64,000 bases of DNA from Nevskiaceae bacterium (GTDB lineage: Bacteria; Pseudomonadota; Gammaproteobacteria; Nevskiales; Nevskiaceae), in contig SCVA01000013.1 of the NCBI GenBank assembly GCA_004297005.1, positions 12,501-76,500 of the forward strand, written 5' to 3'. The notes beneath the pieces were generated by a model. The model had not been told where the DNA came from, ran no database searches, and saw only the letters and a list, made by a program, of their open reading frames with translations. Shown here piece after piece: positions 1 to 9,123 of this stretch (its first letter is position 1; each line of letters opens with the position of its first letter). The position numbers were made by a program, and so were the translations under genes.

Positions 1-549
<549 letters not shown>

Positions 550-758
550 TTTAAAACTGGAAACGCACTAGAACTGGCTAGAGTCCTTTGTGCTTTTGAG
601 TTTCGATCTGGCTATGAGCCATCTCGATACTCTCGTGTTGCTGGCTTAACCAGCACCGGGAGCATCCACTCAAACTACTTGTCTTTAACTTTTAATGAGC
701 TTTGCTGAGGAGGCCGCTTCGCTTCGTTTCGCCGCGTCCCCGTCAGCAGGGGAGGCGA

Positions 759-786
759 ATAATAGCGGGAATTCCCGGAGCGTCAA
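759..786 (-). promoter_or_regulatory. rRNA operon promoter (sigma-70 type)
   Basis: On the minus strand TTGACG (786-781) and TATTAT (764-759) are separated by 16 bases, placing transcription start near 752, about 200 bases before 16S. The spacer contains the perfect 12-base palindrome CGGGAATTCCCG (766-777). The -10/-35 match is strong, and the short 16-base spacing is typical of rRNA promoters. That this is the main rrn promoter is an inference from position and quality. Confidence 0.75.
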
Positions 787-890
787 CGCACACCCCCAAC
801 AAAATCATCAAGCATCTGTTTTTAAAGAATTTCTTGTCCGTTTTTTCGTTCTTGCCAACGCCAGAATGCGCGCAGACTGGTTATTGGATG

Positions 891-926
891 AGCAAAATTG
901 GCGATTCCGTCGGTCAAAAAATCGCC
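891..926 (-). terminator. Possible weak terminator after tyrS
   Basis: Minus-strand GGCGATT (926-920) pairs perfectly with AATCGCC (906-900) across a 13-base loop and is followed by AATTTTG. The stem starts 16 bases past the tyrS stop codon. The T-run is short and the loop large, so termination may be inefficient. It would separate tyrS from the co-directional rrn promoter. Confidence 0.35.
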
Positions 927-942
927 GCATGCCTCTCTGCGA

Positions 943-2157
943 CTAGATCGGCGACAGAAACAGGCGGCAAAAGCGCCGGCTACCCACTTGCAGCAAGTAC
1001 TCGCCGGGCGCCGGCAGCACCAAGCCCCGGTCTTCTACTCGCTGCTGATCAACACGCACCGCCTTCTGCTCCACCATGCGACCTGCCTCGGACGCCGAAC
1101 TCACCAGTCCCGCTTCCTTTAAAGCCTTAAGCAGCGGGAGCCCTGCAGCAGGCACCGACATGCGGAGCTCAGGGATGTTTTCAGGCAGCGTCCCGTGGGA
1201 GAACTGCGCGATGAAGGCCTCGCGCGCCAATTCGCCCGCGCCCATTCCATGGAAGCGATTCACCAACTCAACGCCCAGCGCCATCTTGATGTCTCTAGGA
1301 TTGGCACCCGCCTCAACGTCGGCCCGGAGCCCGGCAATCTCCGCCAGCGGACGGAACGACAACAAGTCGAAGTAACGCCACATCAAGGTGTCGGAAATGC
1401 TCATGAGCTTGCCGAACATGTCCTTGGGCGGCTCCGAGACTCCGATGTAGTTGCCCAGGGACTTGGACATCTTGTGGACGCCGTCCAAGCCCTCCAGGAT
1501 CGGCGAGGTCATGATGATCTGCGGCCGCTGGCCATAGGCCGATTGCAGATGACGCCCCATCAGCAAGTTGAACTTCTGGTCGGTGCCACCCAGTTCCACG
1601 TCCGCCTTCAAGGCCACCGAGTCGTAGCCCTGCAGCAAGGGGTAGAGGAACTCGTGGATGGCAATCGGCTGCCCGGAGGCGTAGCGCTTGGTGAAGTCGT
1701 CGCGCTCCAGCATGCGCGCCACCGTGTGTTGGGCGGCCAGCCGGATCATGCCCTCGGCCCCCAGAGGGTCCAGCCAGGCGCTATTGAAGGCGATGGTGGT
1801 CTTTTCCGGGTCCAGAATCTTGAACACCTGTTCCTTATAGGTCTCGGCGTTCTCCTGCACCTGCTCCCGGGTCAACGGCCTGCGGGTTTCGTTCTTGCCC
1901 GTGGGGTCGCCGATCATGCCGGTGAAGTCGCCAATCAGGAACACCGCCTCGTGCCCGGCCTCCTGAAAGGCACGCAACTTGTTTAGCAAAAGCGTATGAC
2001 CGAGGTGCAGATCCTTTGCAGTGGGATCGAACCCGGCCTTGATCCTCAGCGTCTGCGCTTTCGAACTTGCCTCACGGATACGAGCCCGGAAGTCGGTCGC
2101 AGGAATGATTTCATCGGTGCCGCGTTCCAATTCGGCAATCAAGGCATCGAAAGTCAT
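943..2157 (-). CDS. tyrS: Tyrosyl-tRNA synthetase
   Basis: Charges tRNA-Tyr with tyrosine in the cytoplasm. The 404-residue protein has the class I signature HLGH (residues 51-54), the KMSKS loop (229-233) and a C-terminal S4-like RNA-binding segment (about 340-400). The length fits the shorter bacterial TyrS form. It lies just upstream of, and in the same direction as, an rRNA operon, and divergently from an M23 peptidase and anmK. Pseudomonas aeruginosa has the same neighbourhood (tyrS, M23, anmK beside an rRNA operon). Only a weak terminator separates it from the rrn promoter. The identity is secure. Confidence 0.97.
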   Translation of the reverse strand: MTFDALIAELERGTDEIIPATDFRARIREASSKAQTLRIKAGFDPTAKDLHLGHTLLLNKLRAFQEAGHEAVFLIGDFTGMIGDPTGKNETRRPLTREQVQENAETYKEQVFKILDPEKTTIAFNSAWLDPLGAEGMIRLAAQHTVARMLERDDFTKRYASGQPIAIHEFLYPLLQGYDSVALKADVELGGTDQKFNLLMGRHLQSAYGQRPQIIMTSPILEGLDGVHKMSKSLGNYIGVSEPPKDMFGKLMSISDTLMWRYFDLLSFRPLAEIAGLRADVEAGANPRDIKMALGVELVNRFHGMGAGELAREAFIAQFSHGTLPENIPELRMSVPAAGLPLLKALKEAGLVSSASEAGRMVEQKAVRVDQQRVEDRGLVLPAPGEYLLQVGSRRFCRLFLSPI

Positions 2158-2346
2158 GGGAAGGTACTGGAGAGGGTGTTGATATTGGGAGCTAAGTGTG
2201 GCCCGGAACCGCTTGCAAACAAAGGAAAACTATGTTTCCTTAGGTCCAACAACACGCGGAATGCCGATAACCAGCAATAACTAAGAGCATCCGCGCGGAA
2301 GCACGCCCCGGCAGGCGTGCAGAGTTCAGAAATTACGGCTTGAAGC

Positions 2347-3732
2347 ATGAAATTTGATTATATCCCGGGCGCTACACCCGCCCGGCCGCAGCGTCGGCGC
2401 CTAGGTCTGGTCGCGATTCTGGGGCTCTCGGTGACCGCTGGCGTGGTTCAGCTGGGGCTGCGCGACGGCGATGCCGTCGCCGGCGGCCAGCGCCCGATGA
2501 GCTCCGGGCTGCACAGCGCACTTCCGGACGCTGCGTTCACCGCCGCCGGCGGCAGCCAAGGCGAAGACTTCGACGGCATCATCCAGACCGCCGTCAAGGA
2601 CGCCCTGACAGTGCCCGAGGCCAGTCAGTGGACGACCGTCTCAGTCAAATCCGGACAGAGCCTGTCGGTTATCTTCGACGCTCTCGGCTTGGCGCACGAT
2701 GAAGTCTTCAGCCTGCTCTCGTTGGGCGGGGAAGTTCAGCGTTTAAAGAAGCTCAACGCCGGCGACGAGCTGCATATCCGCGTGTCCGATGACCGCCTGG
2801 AAGGCCTCACCTATGCCCTGGACGAGCGCCGCACCTTGGAAGTGCGCCGTGGTGACCGCGGACTTGAGGTCGTAACGCTGACTGCCGAAATCGAACGCCA
2901 CAGCACCGAAGTGGCTGGCGAAATTCGCGACTCACTGTTCCTCGACGGCCGCCGCGCCCAGCTGTCGGACCGCCTGATCATGGAACTGGCCGACATCTTC
3001 GGATACGACATCGACTTCGCTCAGGACCTGCACCCCGGGGACCGCTTCGCCGTGGTCTACGATCAGTTGTACAAAGGCGGTAAGAAGCTGCGTGATGGCG
3101 ACATTCTTGCCGCCGAGTTCACCAACCAGGGTCGCAAGCTGCGCGCCGTACGCTTCACCACCCCCGACGGCAACACCGCCTACTACACGCCGCAGGGACA
3201 ATCGCTGCGCAAAGCCTTTATCCGCACGCCGGTCGACTTCGCGCGCATCTCCTCGCCGTTCAACCTGCGCCGCCTGCACCCGATCCTGCACACCATCCGC
3301 GCCCACAAGGGCACCGACTACGCCGCCGGCACCGGCACGCCGATCAAAGCCACCGGCGATGGCAAGATCAGCTTCCAGGGCAAGAAGAGCGGCTATGGTA
3401 ACGTGGTGATGATCAAGCACGGGTCGGGCGTCGAGACCCTGTACGCCCACATGTCGCGCTTCCGCGCTGGACTGTCTGTCGGCAGCCGGATACGCCAAGG
3501 CCAAGTGATCGGCTATGTCGGAAATTCGGGCCTCGCGACCGCACCGCATCTGCACTACGAGTTCCGCATTGACGGAATCCACAAGAATCCGATGACGGTG
3601 CCGCTGCCGCGCGCCAACCCGGTGGACCCTCGTTATATGGCGCGATTCCGTACCGACTCGGGCACCCTGGTCGCAGCGCTGGAACGCGCCGACACCCGCC
3701 TGGCCAGCCTGACTCCGGCCGACAAGAAGTAG
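2347..3732 (+). CDS. M23 family peptidoglycan endopeptidase (MepM/OapA-like)
   Basis: Predicted cell wall hydrolase of 461 residues that cleaves peptidoglycan cross-links in the periplasm. It has a basic N-terminus, one hydrophobic signal anchor (about 21-38), an OapA/LysM-like substrate-binding region (about 95-180), a middle domain, and a C-terminal M23 zinc peptidase domain with HKGTDYA and HLHYEFRIDG, the H-x3-D and HxH zinc ligands. The architecture matches E. coli MepM (YebA). It is followed after 30 bases by anmK, which recycles anhydro-muropeptide sugars, so the two probably form a cell-wall turnover operon. The exact bond cleaved is inferred from the family. Confidence 0.9.
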   Translation: MKFDYIPGATPARPQRRRLGLVAILGLSVTAGVVQLGLRDGDAVAGGQRPMSSGLHSALPDAAFTAAGGSQGEDFDGIIQTAVKDALTVPEASQWTTVSVKSGQSLSVIFDALGLAHDEVFSLLSLGGEVQRLKKLNAGDELHIRVSDDRLEGLTYALDERRTLEVRRGDRGLEVVTLTAEIERHSTEVAGEIRDSLFLDGRRAQLSDRLIMELADIFGYDIDFAQDLHPGDRFAVVYDQLYKGGKKLRDGDILAAEFTNQGRKLRAVRFTTPDGNTAYYTPQGQSLRKAFIRTPVDFARISSPFNLRRLHPILHTIRAHKGTDYAAGTGTPIKATGDGKISFQGKKSGYGNVVMIKHGSGVETLYAHMSRFRAGLSVGSRIRQGQVIGYVGNSGLATAPHLHYEFRIDGIHKNPMTVPLPRANPVDPRYMARFRTDSGTLVAALERADTRLASLTPADKK

Positions 3733-3762
3733 CGTCGGCTCCCGGCTCGGCACAGCCCGACC

Positions 3763-4902
3763 ATGTCTCAGCGCGAGCGTTATATCGGTCTGATGTCCGG
3801 CACCAGTGCCGATGGCGTTGACGCCGTCGTCGCCGTGTTCGAGAACGGTCGGTACTCAGGCCTACAGGGCGCTTTCCATCTCGACTACCCCCCTGCCCTG
3901 CGCGACAGCCTGATCGCGCTCGGACGCGCGGCAAACGCAACCCTGTCTCTAAGGGAATATGCCCGACTCGACGTAGCAGTGGGCGAAGTGTTTGCAGAGG
4001 CGGCCTTGGGGGTATTGCGGAGCGCCGGGCTGGCTGCGGCGGATATTGTCGCGATCGGCAGCCACGGCCAGACGGTGTTCCACGACCCGCGCGGTGCGCA
4101 TAGCAGCCTGCAGATCGGGGACCCCAATCGCATCGCTGCCCGAACCGGCTGCCTCGTTGTCGCCGACTTCCGCCGAGCCGACATTGCCTTGGGCGGCGAA
4201 GGCGCCCCCCTGGTTCCGGCCTTCCATCACGCGGTGTTCGCTGCCTCGGAGCCGCGTACCGTGGTGAACGTCGGAGGCATCGCCAATGTCACCTGGCTCC
4301 CAGGCACCGACAGCAGTGCGGTGCGGGGTTTCGACTGCGGACCCGGCAACGGTTTGATGGACGAGTGGATTTTGCGTGTACAAGGCCGTCCCTACGACGA
4401 GGATGGCCGACTGGCCGCCAGCGGCTGCGTCAACGACAAATTGCTTCAGGCTTGGCTGAGCGATGCCTATTTCGGCGCCCCGCCTCCGAAAAGCACCGGT
4501 CGCGCGCAATTCAACCTGGATTGGGCTCGTCACCTCGCGGGAGAGGCGTTGGAGCGCCTGTCCGCCGCCGATGTGCAGGCCAGCCTTTGCGAACTCACCG
4601 CGCGCAGCATCGTGGACGCCTTGGCCCCCGGTAGCCGGCGGGCCTTGGTGTGCGGAGGGGGGGCTCGCAACCTCTATCTGATGGATCGCCTGCAAACACT
4701 GGCGCCCGCAGTCCGCTTCGAGAGTAGCGCCGCCCACGGCCTGCCTCCGGAATGGGTGGAAGCGGCCGCATTTGCCTGGCTGGCGCGCCGCAGGCTGAAC
4801 AACGAAGCCGGCAATCTGCCTGCGGTCACCGGCGCTCAATGCGCAACGCCGCTGGGGGCGGTTTTCCAGGTCGCGGCAAGCTCTGTCTGCGTGGCGCCCT
4901 AA
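3763..4902 (+). CDS. anmK: Anhydro-N-acetylmuramic acid kinase
   Basis: Phosphorylates and hydrolyses 1,6-anhydro-MurNAc to MurNAc-6-phosphate for cell wall recycling. The 379-residue protein opens with the family signature GLMSGTSADGVDA and has the conserved VGGIANVTWL and GFDCGPGNGLMDEW segments plus a late VCGGGARN motif, all typical of AnmK. It follows an M23 endopeptidase by 30 bases on the same strand, and its 3' end lies 6 bases from that of convergent erpA. Length and motifs are complete. Confidence 0.96.
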   Translation: MSQRERYIGLMSGTSADGVDAVVAVFENGRYSGLQGAFHLDYPPALRDSLIALGRAANATLSLREYARLDVAVGEVFAEAALGVLRSAGLAAADIVAIGSHGQTVFHDPRGAHSSLQIGDPNRIAARTGCLVVADFRRADIALGGEGAPLVPAFHHAVFAASEPRTVVNVGGIANVTWLPGTDSSAVRGFDCGPGNGLMDEWILRVQGRPYDEDGRLAASGCVNDKLLQAWLSDAYFGAPPPKSTGRAQFNLDWARHLAGEALERLSAADVQASLCELTARSIVDALAPGSRRALVCGGGARNLYLMDRLQTLAPAVRFESSAAHGLPPEWVEAAAFAWLARRRLNNEAGNLPAVTGAQCATPLGAVFQVAASSVCVAP

Positions 4903-4908
4903 AGGCGA

Positions 4909-5274
4909 CTAAACCGAGAACGAGGAGCCGCAACCGCAGGTGCTGGAGGCGTTCGGATTGCGGATCACGAATTGCGCGCCTTCCGCAGTCTCCTTGTAAT
5001 CGATCTCCGCGCCTTCGAGGTACTGCAGGCTCATCGGATCAACCACCAGGGTCACGCCAGCGTTGGCGACGCAGTAGTCGTCCTCGGCCGGCTTGTCATC
5101 GAAGTTGAAGCCGTACTTGAAACCAGAGCAACCACCACCGGTCACAAAAACCCTCAGCACCTGTTCGGGATTGTCTTCCTCGGCCAGCAGTTCCTTGACC
5201 TTGTAGGCGGCGGAATCGGTGAACACCAGCGTGGTCGAGGTCGCCAGTACGGCGGTGGAATCGTTGAGATCCAT
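4909..5274 (-). CDS. erpA: Iron-sulfur cluster insertion protein ErpA
   Basis: A-type carrier that delivers Fe-S clusters to target enzymes. The 121-residue protein carries the three ligand cysteines: C49 in GGGCSG and C113/C115 in CGCGSSF. A good ribosome-binding site (GGAG, 7 bases before ATG) supports the start. It lies downstream of the bactofilin gene, with a 57-base spacer containing an 8 bp inverted repeat (5291-5322). Pseudomonas has a comparable erpA-argC neighbourhood. ErpA is usually essential where IscA cannot substitute. Identity is secure; regulation is not visible. Confidence 0.95.
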   Translation of the reverse strand: MDLNDSTAVLATSTTLVFTDSAAYKVKELLAEEDNPEQVLRVFVTGGGCSGFKYGFNFDDKPAEDDYCVANAGVTLVVDPMSLQYLEGAEIDYKETAEGAQFVIRNPNASSTCGCGSSFSV

Positions 5275-5290
5275 GGAAGCACTCCTTCAG

Positions 5291-5322
5291 ATGCAGGCAA
5301 CATCGGGGCGAGCCGCCTGCAT
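5291..5322 (-). repeat. 8 bp inverted repeat upstream of erpA
   Basis: ATGCAGGC (5291-5298) and GCCTGCAT (5315-5322) form a perfect inverted repeat around a 16-base loop in the spacer between the bactofilin stop and erpA start. There is no T-run, so it may be an RNA leader structure or an operator rather than a terminator. Confidence 0.4.
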
Positions 5323-5331
5323 TCAATCCTA

Positions 5332-5790
5332 TCAGGCTACTCGCGTCAGCCCGGCCATCCCGGAACCCGTCGCCTTGGCATCGTCCTGACTGGCCTCGCC
5401 CTTTACATGGGTCAATGCCGACATCACTTCAGTGCCTTCGTAGATCAACTGACCGTTGACCAATGCCCCGGCTTCCATCTGCAGCACCCGGTAGCGCACA
5501 TCGCCGACGATGCGTGCTTTCGCCCCAAGAGTGAGCCGCTCGGAGGCGCGAACCTCGCCAACAATGCGGCCGTTGACCAGCACATTGGGCACCCGCACAT
5601 CGCCCTCGATGACCCCCGTCTCCGACAGCGACAGCGCTGCGGCCTTATCCCCCGCAGACTGCACGCCGCCCTTGATGCGGCCGTCGACATGCAAACCACC
5701 GGCAAAGCGTACGTCGCCGAGGATTTCGGTCTGACGGCCGATGAGGGTTTCCATGGCGGCCGGCTTGGCGCCGCCGAGTCCTCTAATCAT
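5332..5790 (-). CDS. Bactofilin family cytoskeletal protein
   Basis: Bactofilins polymerise without nucleotides into filaments at the membrane and often position peptidoglycan enzymes. This 152-residue protein has the typical right-handed beta-helix core (about residues 10-110), rich in repeating glycine/valine turns such as FAGGLHVDGRIKG and VPNVLVNGRIVGEV, flanked by short disordered ends. Its ATG overlaps the last 8 bases of the upstream coiled-coil membrane protein gene, so translation is likely coupled and the two probably act together, one tethering the other to the membrane. That partnership is inferred from the overlap. Confidence 0.9.
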   Translation of the reverse strand: MIRGLGGAKPAAMETLIGRQTEILGDVRFAGGLHVDGRIKGGVQSAGDKAAALSLSETGVIEGDVRVPNVLVNGRIVGEVRASERLTLGAKARIVGDVRYRVLQMEAGALVNGQLIYEGTEVMSALTHVKGEASQDDAKATGSGMAGLTRVA

Positions 5791-6532
5791 TACTGCGCTC
5801 CTGTAGGGATTCGATGTTGGCCCAGTCGTATTGATCCACCACGCTGGGGCGGTCGTTCGCGGGCTTTAGGGTGACCAGCACCCGGGTGGGCTTGAAGCCC
5901 GCCGGCAACCGGAACTCGCCGCTGAACTCCTCGAAATACTTGAAGGAAAATACCAGATTCTTGTCGCCGCTCGTCACCAGCTCCGAGAGCGGAAGCTGGG
6001 TATTTTTCGCCCCCTGCAGACCTTCGATGCTCAGCTCGACATTGCCGGCGATTCGGCTCTCTTCGCGGACCGACTGGATCAGCACCAGATCGTACTTCCA
6101 GCCGGTAGCGGTCTTGCGCATCTTCAGATCCTGTACCCGTACCCCGGCGCGCGCTTCCTTGGGCGAGACGATGCCGCGGTAAAAAGCCAACTGCTCACGC
6201 AGGGCGGCGGACTCTGCTTCCAGCTTGGCCAGCGAATCCTTCACCGTCTTGCAGGCATCGCCGTCGATGGTCTTGGATTGTTCGGCGTAGGCCAGGGCAT
6301 CGCGCAGATCGCCGATCTCCTTCTTGGCGGCACGCAGCTGCTGGGTCAGCGCCCGGCGCTCGTCCAGCAGGCGATCACGCTCGCTGGTGGCTTTCTCGAA
6401 GTCGGCGACCGCACTCTTCTTCGTGTACCGATACAGGCCCCAACCGGACAGAGCCAGGGCCAGGGCGACAGCAGCTGTCAGCAGCAGCCGCAGGCGCGGC
6501 CGATGCCGTCGGATGATGATGGTATGGCGCAT
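5783..6532 (-). CDS. Coiled-coil inner membrane protein (DUF6776-like)
   Basis: Protein of 249 residues with unknown biochemical role. It has an Arg/His-rich cytoplasmic start, one transmembrane helix (about 14-31), a long heptad-rich coiled coil (about 35-105, with many Glu/Lys/Leu such as RRALTQQLRAAKKEIGD), and a C-terminal beta-rich domain (about 120-240) ending in a proline-rich tail. This resembles the DUF6776 family often found next to bactofilin genes. It starts 15 bases after argC and overlaps the bactofilin gene by 8 bases. The topology suggests a periplasmic coiled coil and domain. Confidence 0.75.
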   Translation of the reverse strand: MRHTIIIRRHRPRLRLLLTAAVALALALSGWGLYRYTKKSAVADFEKATSERDRLLDERRALTQQLRAAKKEIGDLRDALAYAEQSKTIDGDACKTVKDSLAKLEAESAALREQLAFYRGIVSPKEARAGVRVQDLKMRKTATGWKYDLVLIQSVREESRIAGNVELSIEGLQGAKNTQLPLSELVTSGDKNLVFSFKYFEEFSGEFRLPAGFKPTRVLVTLKPANDRPSVVDQYDWANIESLQERSND

Positions 6533-6547
6533 GACCCGCCCGCCGGC

Positions 6548-7588
6548 TCAGGGAGCCAGGGCCGGCGCGTCCAGCCCCATCGTCTCGGGCAAGCCGAACA
6601 TGAGGTTGAAGCACTGCAAGGCCTGGCCGGAGGCACCCTTCACCAGGTTGTCGATCACCGAAAGCACGACCACAGTTTCGCCATCCGGGCCCAGATGCGG
6701 GCTGATGCGGCAGACATTTGCGCCGCGCACACTGCGGGTTTCCGGGTGATCGCCAGCCGGCAGCACGTCGACGAAGGCTTCGCCGACGTAGCGATGAGCA
6801 TAGAGACCGCGTAGATCCGCCATCGGCTTGCGCAGGCGGGCGTACAGCGTCGCGTGAATCCCGCGACTCATCGGCACCAAGTGCGGCACAAAGGTAATGC
6901 CCACCCGCTCACCGGCGCAGCCGGACAGTCCCTGGGCAATCTCCGGCAGATGCCGATGCCCCGGCACGCCGTAAGCCTTGAAGCTCTCGGTGACCTCGCA
7001 GTACAGCGAGGCGATCTTGGCCTCGCGACCGGCGCCGGAAGTGCCCGACTTGCAGTCGGCCACCAGCCCCTTGGGCTCGATCAGGCCGGCTTCCAGCAGC
7101 GGCGCCAAGCCCAATTGCACGGCCGTCGGGTAGCAGCCCGGGCAAGCCACCAGGCGCGCCTCGCGGATCGCCTCGCGATGCAATTCCGGCAGGCCGTAGA
7201 CCGCTTCGGCGAGCGCCTCCGGGGCGCTGTGCTCCAGCTTGTACCAGCGCTGGAACTCGGCAGCATCCTTCAGACGAAAATCGGCGGACAGGTCGAGCAC
7301 CTTCACGCCGCGCTCGATCAGCGACGGCGCCATCTGCATGGCGGTGCCGTGTGGCGTGGCGAAGAACACCGCGTCGCAGGCGGCTAGACGCTCCAGGTCG
7401 GGGGCCTCGAATACCGCCTCGCAGTGTCCGCGCAGAGCCGGGAACAACGCGTCGGCGCGCTTGCCCGCTTCCTGTCGCGAAGTCAGTACCTGCAACTCCG
7501 CACGTGGGTGCCGCGCCAGCAAGCGCAATAATTCAGCCCCGGTGTAGCCGGTGCCGCCAACGACGCCAATCTTGATACCTTCCGCCAT
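6548..7588 (-). CDS. argC: N-acetyl-gamma-glutamyl-phosphate reductase
   Basis: Third step of arginine biosynthesis: NADPH-dependent reduction of N-acetylglutamyl phosphate to the semialdehyde. The 346-residue protein has an N-terminal Rossmann motif [17 protein letters not shown] and the catalytic cysteine C152 in [17 protein letters not shown] purine-rich AAGGA lies shortly before the ATG. It is divergent from the hemJ-like gene and heads a probable operon with the coiled-coil protein, bactofilin and erpA. argJ, another arginine gene, lies 30 kb away in this window. Confidence 0.96.
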   Translation of the reverse strand: MAEGIKIGVVGGTGYTGAELLRLLARHPRAELQVLTSRQEAGKRADALFPALRGHCEAVFEAPDLERLAACDAVFFATPHGTAMQMAPSLIERGVKVLDLSADFRLKDAAEFQRWYKLEHSAPEALAEAVYGLPELHREAIREARLVACPGCYPTAVQLGLAPLLEAGLIEPKGLVADCKSGTSGAGREAKIASLYCEVTESFKAYGVPGHRHLPEIAQGLSGCAGERVGITFVPHLVPMSRGIHATLYARLRKPMADLRGLYAHRYVGEAFVDVLPAGDHPETRSVRGANVCRISPHLGPDGETVVVLSVIDNLVKGASGQALQCFNLMFGLPETMGLDAPALAP

Positions 7589-7644
7589 GATCCTTCCGCC
7601 TTAACTGACTCCGGCCGCCTTGAGGCGCAGCCGGGCGAACGGCG

Positions 7645-8112
7645 ATGATACGTGTTCACTTCCGCTTCGTGCGCCCCATGCTCTGGCTCAAAGCGCTGCA
7701 CATCGTCTTCGTCATTTCCTGGATGGCCGGCCTGCTGTACCTGCCACGGCTTTTCGTCTACCACACGGAAACAACCGACGAGGTCGGCCACCAGCGCTTC
7801 TGCGTGATGGAGAAGCGCCTGTACACGCTCAGCCTGATCGCGATGATTGGCACCTGGCTGTTTGGCATCGCCACTTTGCTCTCGGCTGACGCCGGATACG
7901 CCAAGGCGACGTACTGGAGCATGGGCTGGCTGCACGCAAAACTGGCTTTGGTGCTGGCGCTGTCCGGCTATCAGGGCTGGCTGAAGGGCCGGCTCCGCGC
8001 CTTCGCCGAACGCAAGAACACGCGTAGCGCCCGCTATTACCGGATCGCCAACGAATTGCCGGCAGTACTGATGGTGGTGATTGTGATCTTGGTGGCGGTC
8101 AAACCGTTCTGA
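7645..8112 (+). CDS. hemJ: HemJ-type protoporphyrinogen oxidase / CopD-like membrane protein
   Basis: Small four-helix membrane protein of 155 residues that matches the HemJ family, which oxidises protoporphyrinogen IX in bacteria lacking HemG and HemY. The signature WLKALHIVFVISWMAGLLYLPRLFVYH includes the conserved His and the R-L-F-x-Y-H segment, and a Lys/Arg-rich loop follows (KGRLRAFAERKNTRSARYYRIAN). A second possible start, Met12 at 7678, would remove a short hydrophilic head and gives the more usual family N-terminus; neither start has a strong ribosome-binding site. It is divergent from argC and ends at a bidirectional terminator. Confidence 0.85.
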   Translation: MIRVHFRFVRPMLWLKALHIVFVISWMAGLLYLPRLFVYHTETTDEVGHQRFCVMEKRLYTLSLIAMIGTWLFGIATLLSADAGYAKATYWSMGWLHAKLALVLALSGYQGWLKGRLRAFAERKNTRSARYYRIANELPAVLMVVIVILVAVKPF

Positions 8113-8128
8113 TCGTCGCCCCGGACGC

Positions 8129-8157
8129 AAAAAAAGGCCGCGACAGCGGCCATTTTT
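8129..8157. terminator. Bidirectional intrinsic terminator between hemJ and bfr
   Basis: GGCCGC (8136-8141) and GCGGCC (8146-8151) form a perfect stem with a GACA loop. The stem is preceded by a run of A (8129-8135) and followed by ATTTTT, so it can terminate both the plus-strand hemJ transcript and the minus-strand bfr transcript. It sits between the two convergent genes. Confidence 0.85.
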
Positions 8158-8172
8158 CATACTCAACCCAAG

Positions 8173-8655
8173 CTACGAGCCGCTCGGCGGCTCCATCTGG
8201 CTCTGACAGTAGTTCTGCAGACCCACCGTCTCGATCAGCTTGAGCTGTTCTTCAATGAAGTCGATGTGCTCCTCCTCGCTTTCCTGGATGCGCACCAGCA
8301 GCTCGCGAGTCACGTAGTCCTTGACGCTCTCGCAGTGGGCGATGGCGGCGGCATAGAGCGGATGCGCCTCCAGTTCCAGCTTGAGATCGCACTCCAGGAT
8401 TTCCTTGACGTCCTCACCGATGTAGAGCTTTCCGAGATCCTGGAGATTGGGAAGGCCTTCGAGAAACAGTATGCGGGCAATGAGCCGGTCCGCATGCTTC
8501 ATCTCGTCGATGGACTCGTGGTACTCGTACTTGCCGAGCTTCTTCAGCCCCCAGTTCTCCAGCATGCGGGCATGCAGGAAGTACTGATTGATGGCCGTCA
8601 GCTCGTTTTTGAGCGCGAGATTGAGGTATTCGAGAACTTTCGCGTCGCCGCGCAT
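8173..8655 (-). CDS. bfr: Bacterioferritin
   Basis: Iron-storage protein that oxidises Fe(II) and mineralises it inside a 24-subunit shell. The ORF track begins at 8661, but GGAG is correctly spaced (7 bases) from the second ATG at 8655, giving 160 residues with [12 protein letters not shown] at the N-terminus as in other Bfr proteins. Ferroxidase ligands fall at the expected E18 (in NELTAINQY), the E-x2-H pair and the heme-ligand Met in DEMKHAD, and the late [11 protein letters not shown]. It lies next to bfd, the ferredoxin that releases the iron. Confidence 0.95.
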   Translation of the reverse strand: MRGDAKVLEYLNLALKNELTAINQYFLHARMLENWGLKKLGKYEYHESIDEMKHADRLIARILFLEGLPNLQDLGKLYIGEDVKEILECDLKLELEAHPLYAAAIAHCESVKDYVTRELLVRIQESEEEHIDFIEEQLKLIETVGLQNYCQSQMEPPSGS

Positions 8656-8780
8656 GGCCATGCTCCAGGAGAACCGAGCTGGCAGGTTACGCCCCTCAAA
8701 ATGCTTTCACAACTTATTGTTTATTTTGATATTTAATTGCCTTTGCGTGCGATTCTCAGTCGCTGCTCGGGCAAGCCGAT

Positions 8781-8996
8781 TCAGGCCGCGACCAGCCCGG
8801 CGTCATTGAACAGAGGCTGTTCGGCGGCGCGGCGGGCGGCCGCCTCGACCAAGGTCCGGCGCGCATCCGGCACGCACTTGCCACAGCAGGTTCCCAGCCC
8901 GGTGAGGTTTTTCAGGTCGCGCAGCGATACCGCACCTTCGTTTACCGCTCGGTGGATGTGCTTGTGGCTGACGGCCTTGCAGACGCAGACGTACAT
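8781..8996 (-). CDS. bfd: Bacterioferritin-associated ferredoxin
   Basis: [2Fe-2S] protein that binds Bfr and reduces its stored iron for release. The 71-residue product has the four cluster cysteines in the Bfd pattern: CVC near the start (residues 4 and 6) and GLGTCCGKC around residues 34-42. The tail is alanine-rich. It lies upstream of bfr on the same strand, separated by 125 bases that include an AT-rich stretch. A Fur-box-like sequence at 9059-9077 upstream suggests induction under iron starvation, as known for bfd in other bacteria. Confidence 0.95.
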   Translation of the reverse strand: MYVCVCKAVSHKHIHRAVNEGAVSLRDLKNLTGLGTCCGKCVPDARRTLVEAAARRAAEQPLFNDAGLVAA

Positions 8997-9058
8997 GGTG
9001 GCAAAGGACTACGTATTTCCGGACGCAGGCGGGACTGCACTGCGCTTCGCAGCCTATT

Positions 9059-9077
9059 GCCAATGAGAATTGTTGTC
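9059..9077 (-). promoter_or_regulatory. Fur-box-like operator upstream of bfd
   Basis: GCCAATGAGAATTGTTGTC matches the 19-base Fur consensus GATAATGATAATCATTATC at about 13 positions, including the AATGA and AAT core. It lies 63 bases upstream of the bfd start codon, a sensible place for iron repression. This is a pattern match by eye, not a scored motif. Confidence 0.5.
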
Positions 9078-9123
9078 AAACAAGAACAGGACGCACTGCA
9101 TTTCCTTCGTCACCTCAGCCGAC

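Larger units (their letters stand above)
550..942 (-). other. rRNA operon leader and upstream region, no protein gene
   Basis: This 393-base gap lies between the tyrS stop and the 16S 5' end. I see no credible protein gene. It holds the rrn promoter (759-786), a leader of roughly 200 bases, a small hairpin at 639-655 (TGCTGG/CCAGCA, 5-base loop) and AT-rich sequence at 800-850 upstream of the promoter that could act as an UP element. I could not identify a clear boxA in the transcribed leader. Confidence 0.7.

Noticed and set aside
805-832. Sequence on the minus strand resembling boxA (TTCTTTAAAAACAGA)
   Set aside because: It lies upstream of the clear rrn -35/-10, so it would not be in the rRNA transcript from that promoter; more likely part of AT-rich upstream DNA.
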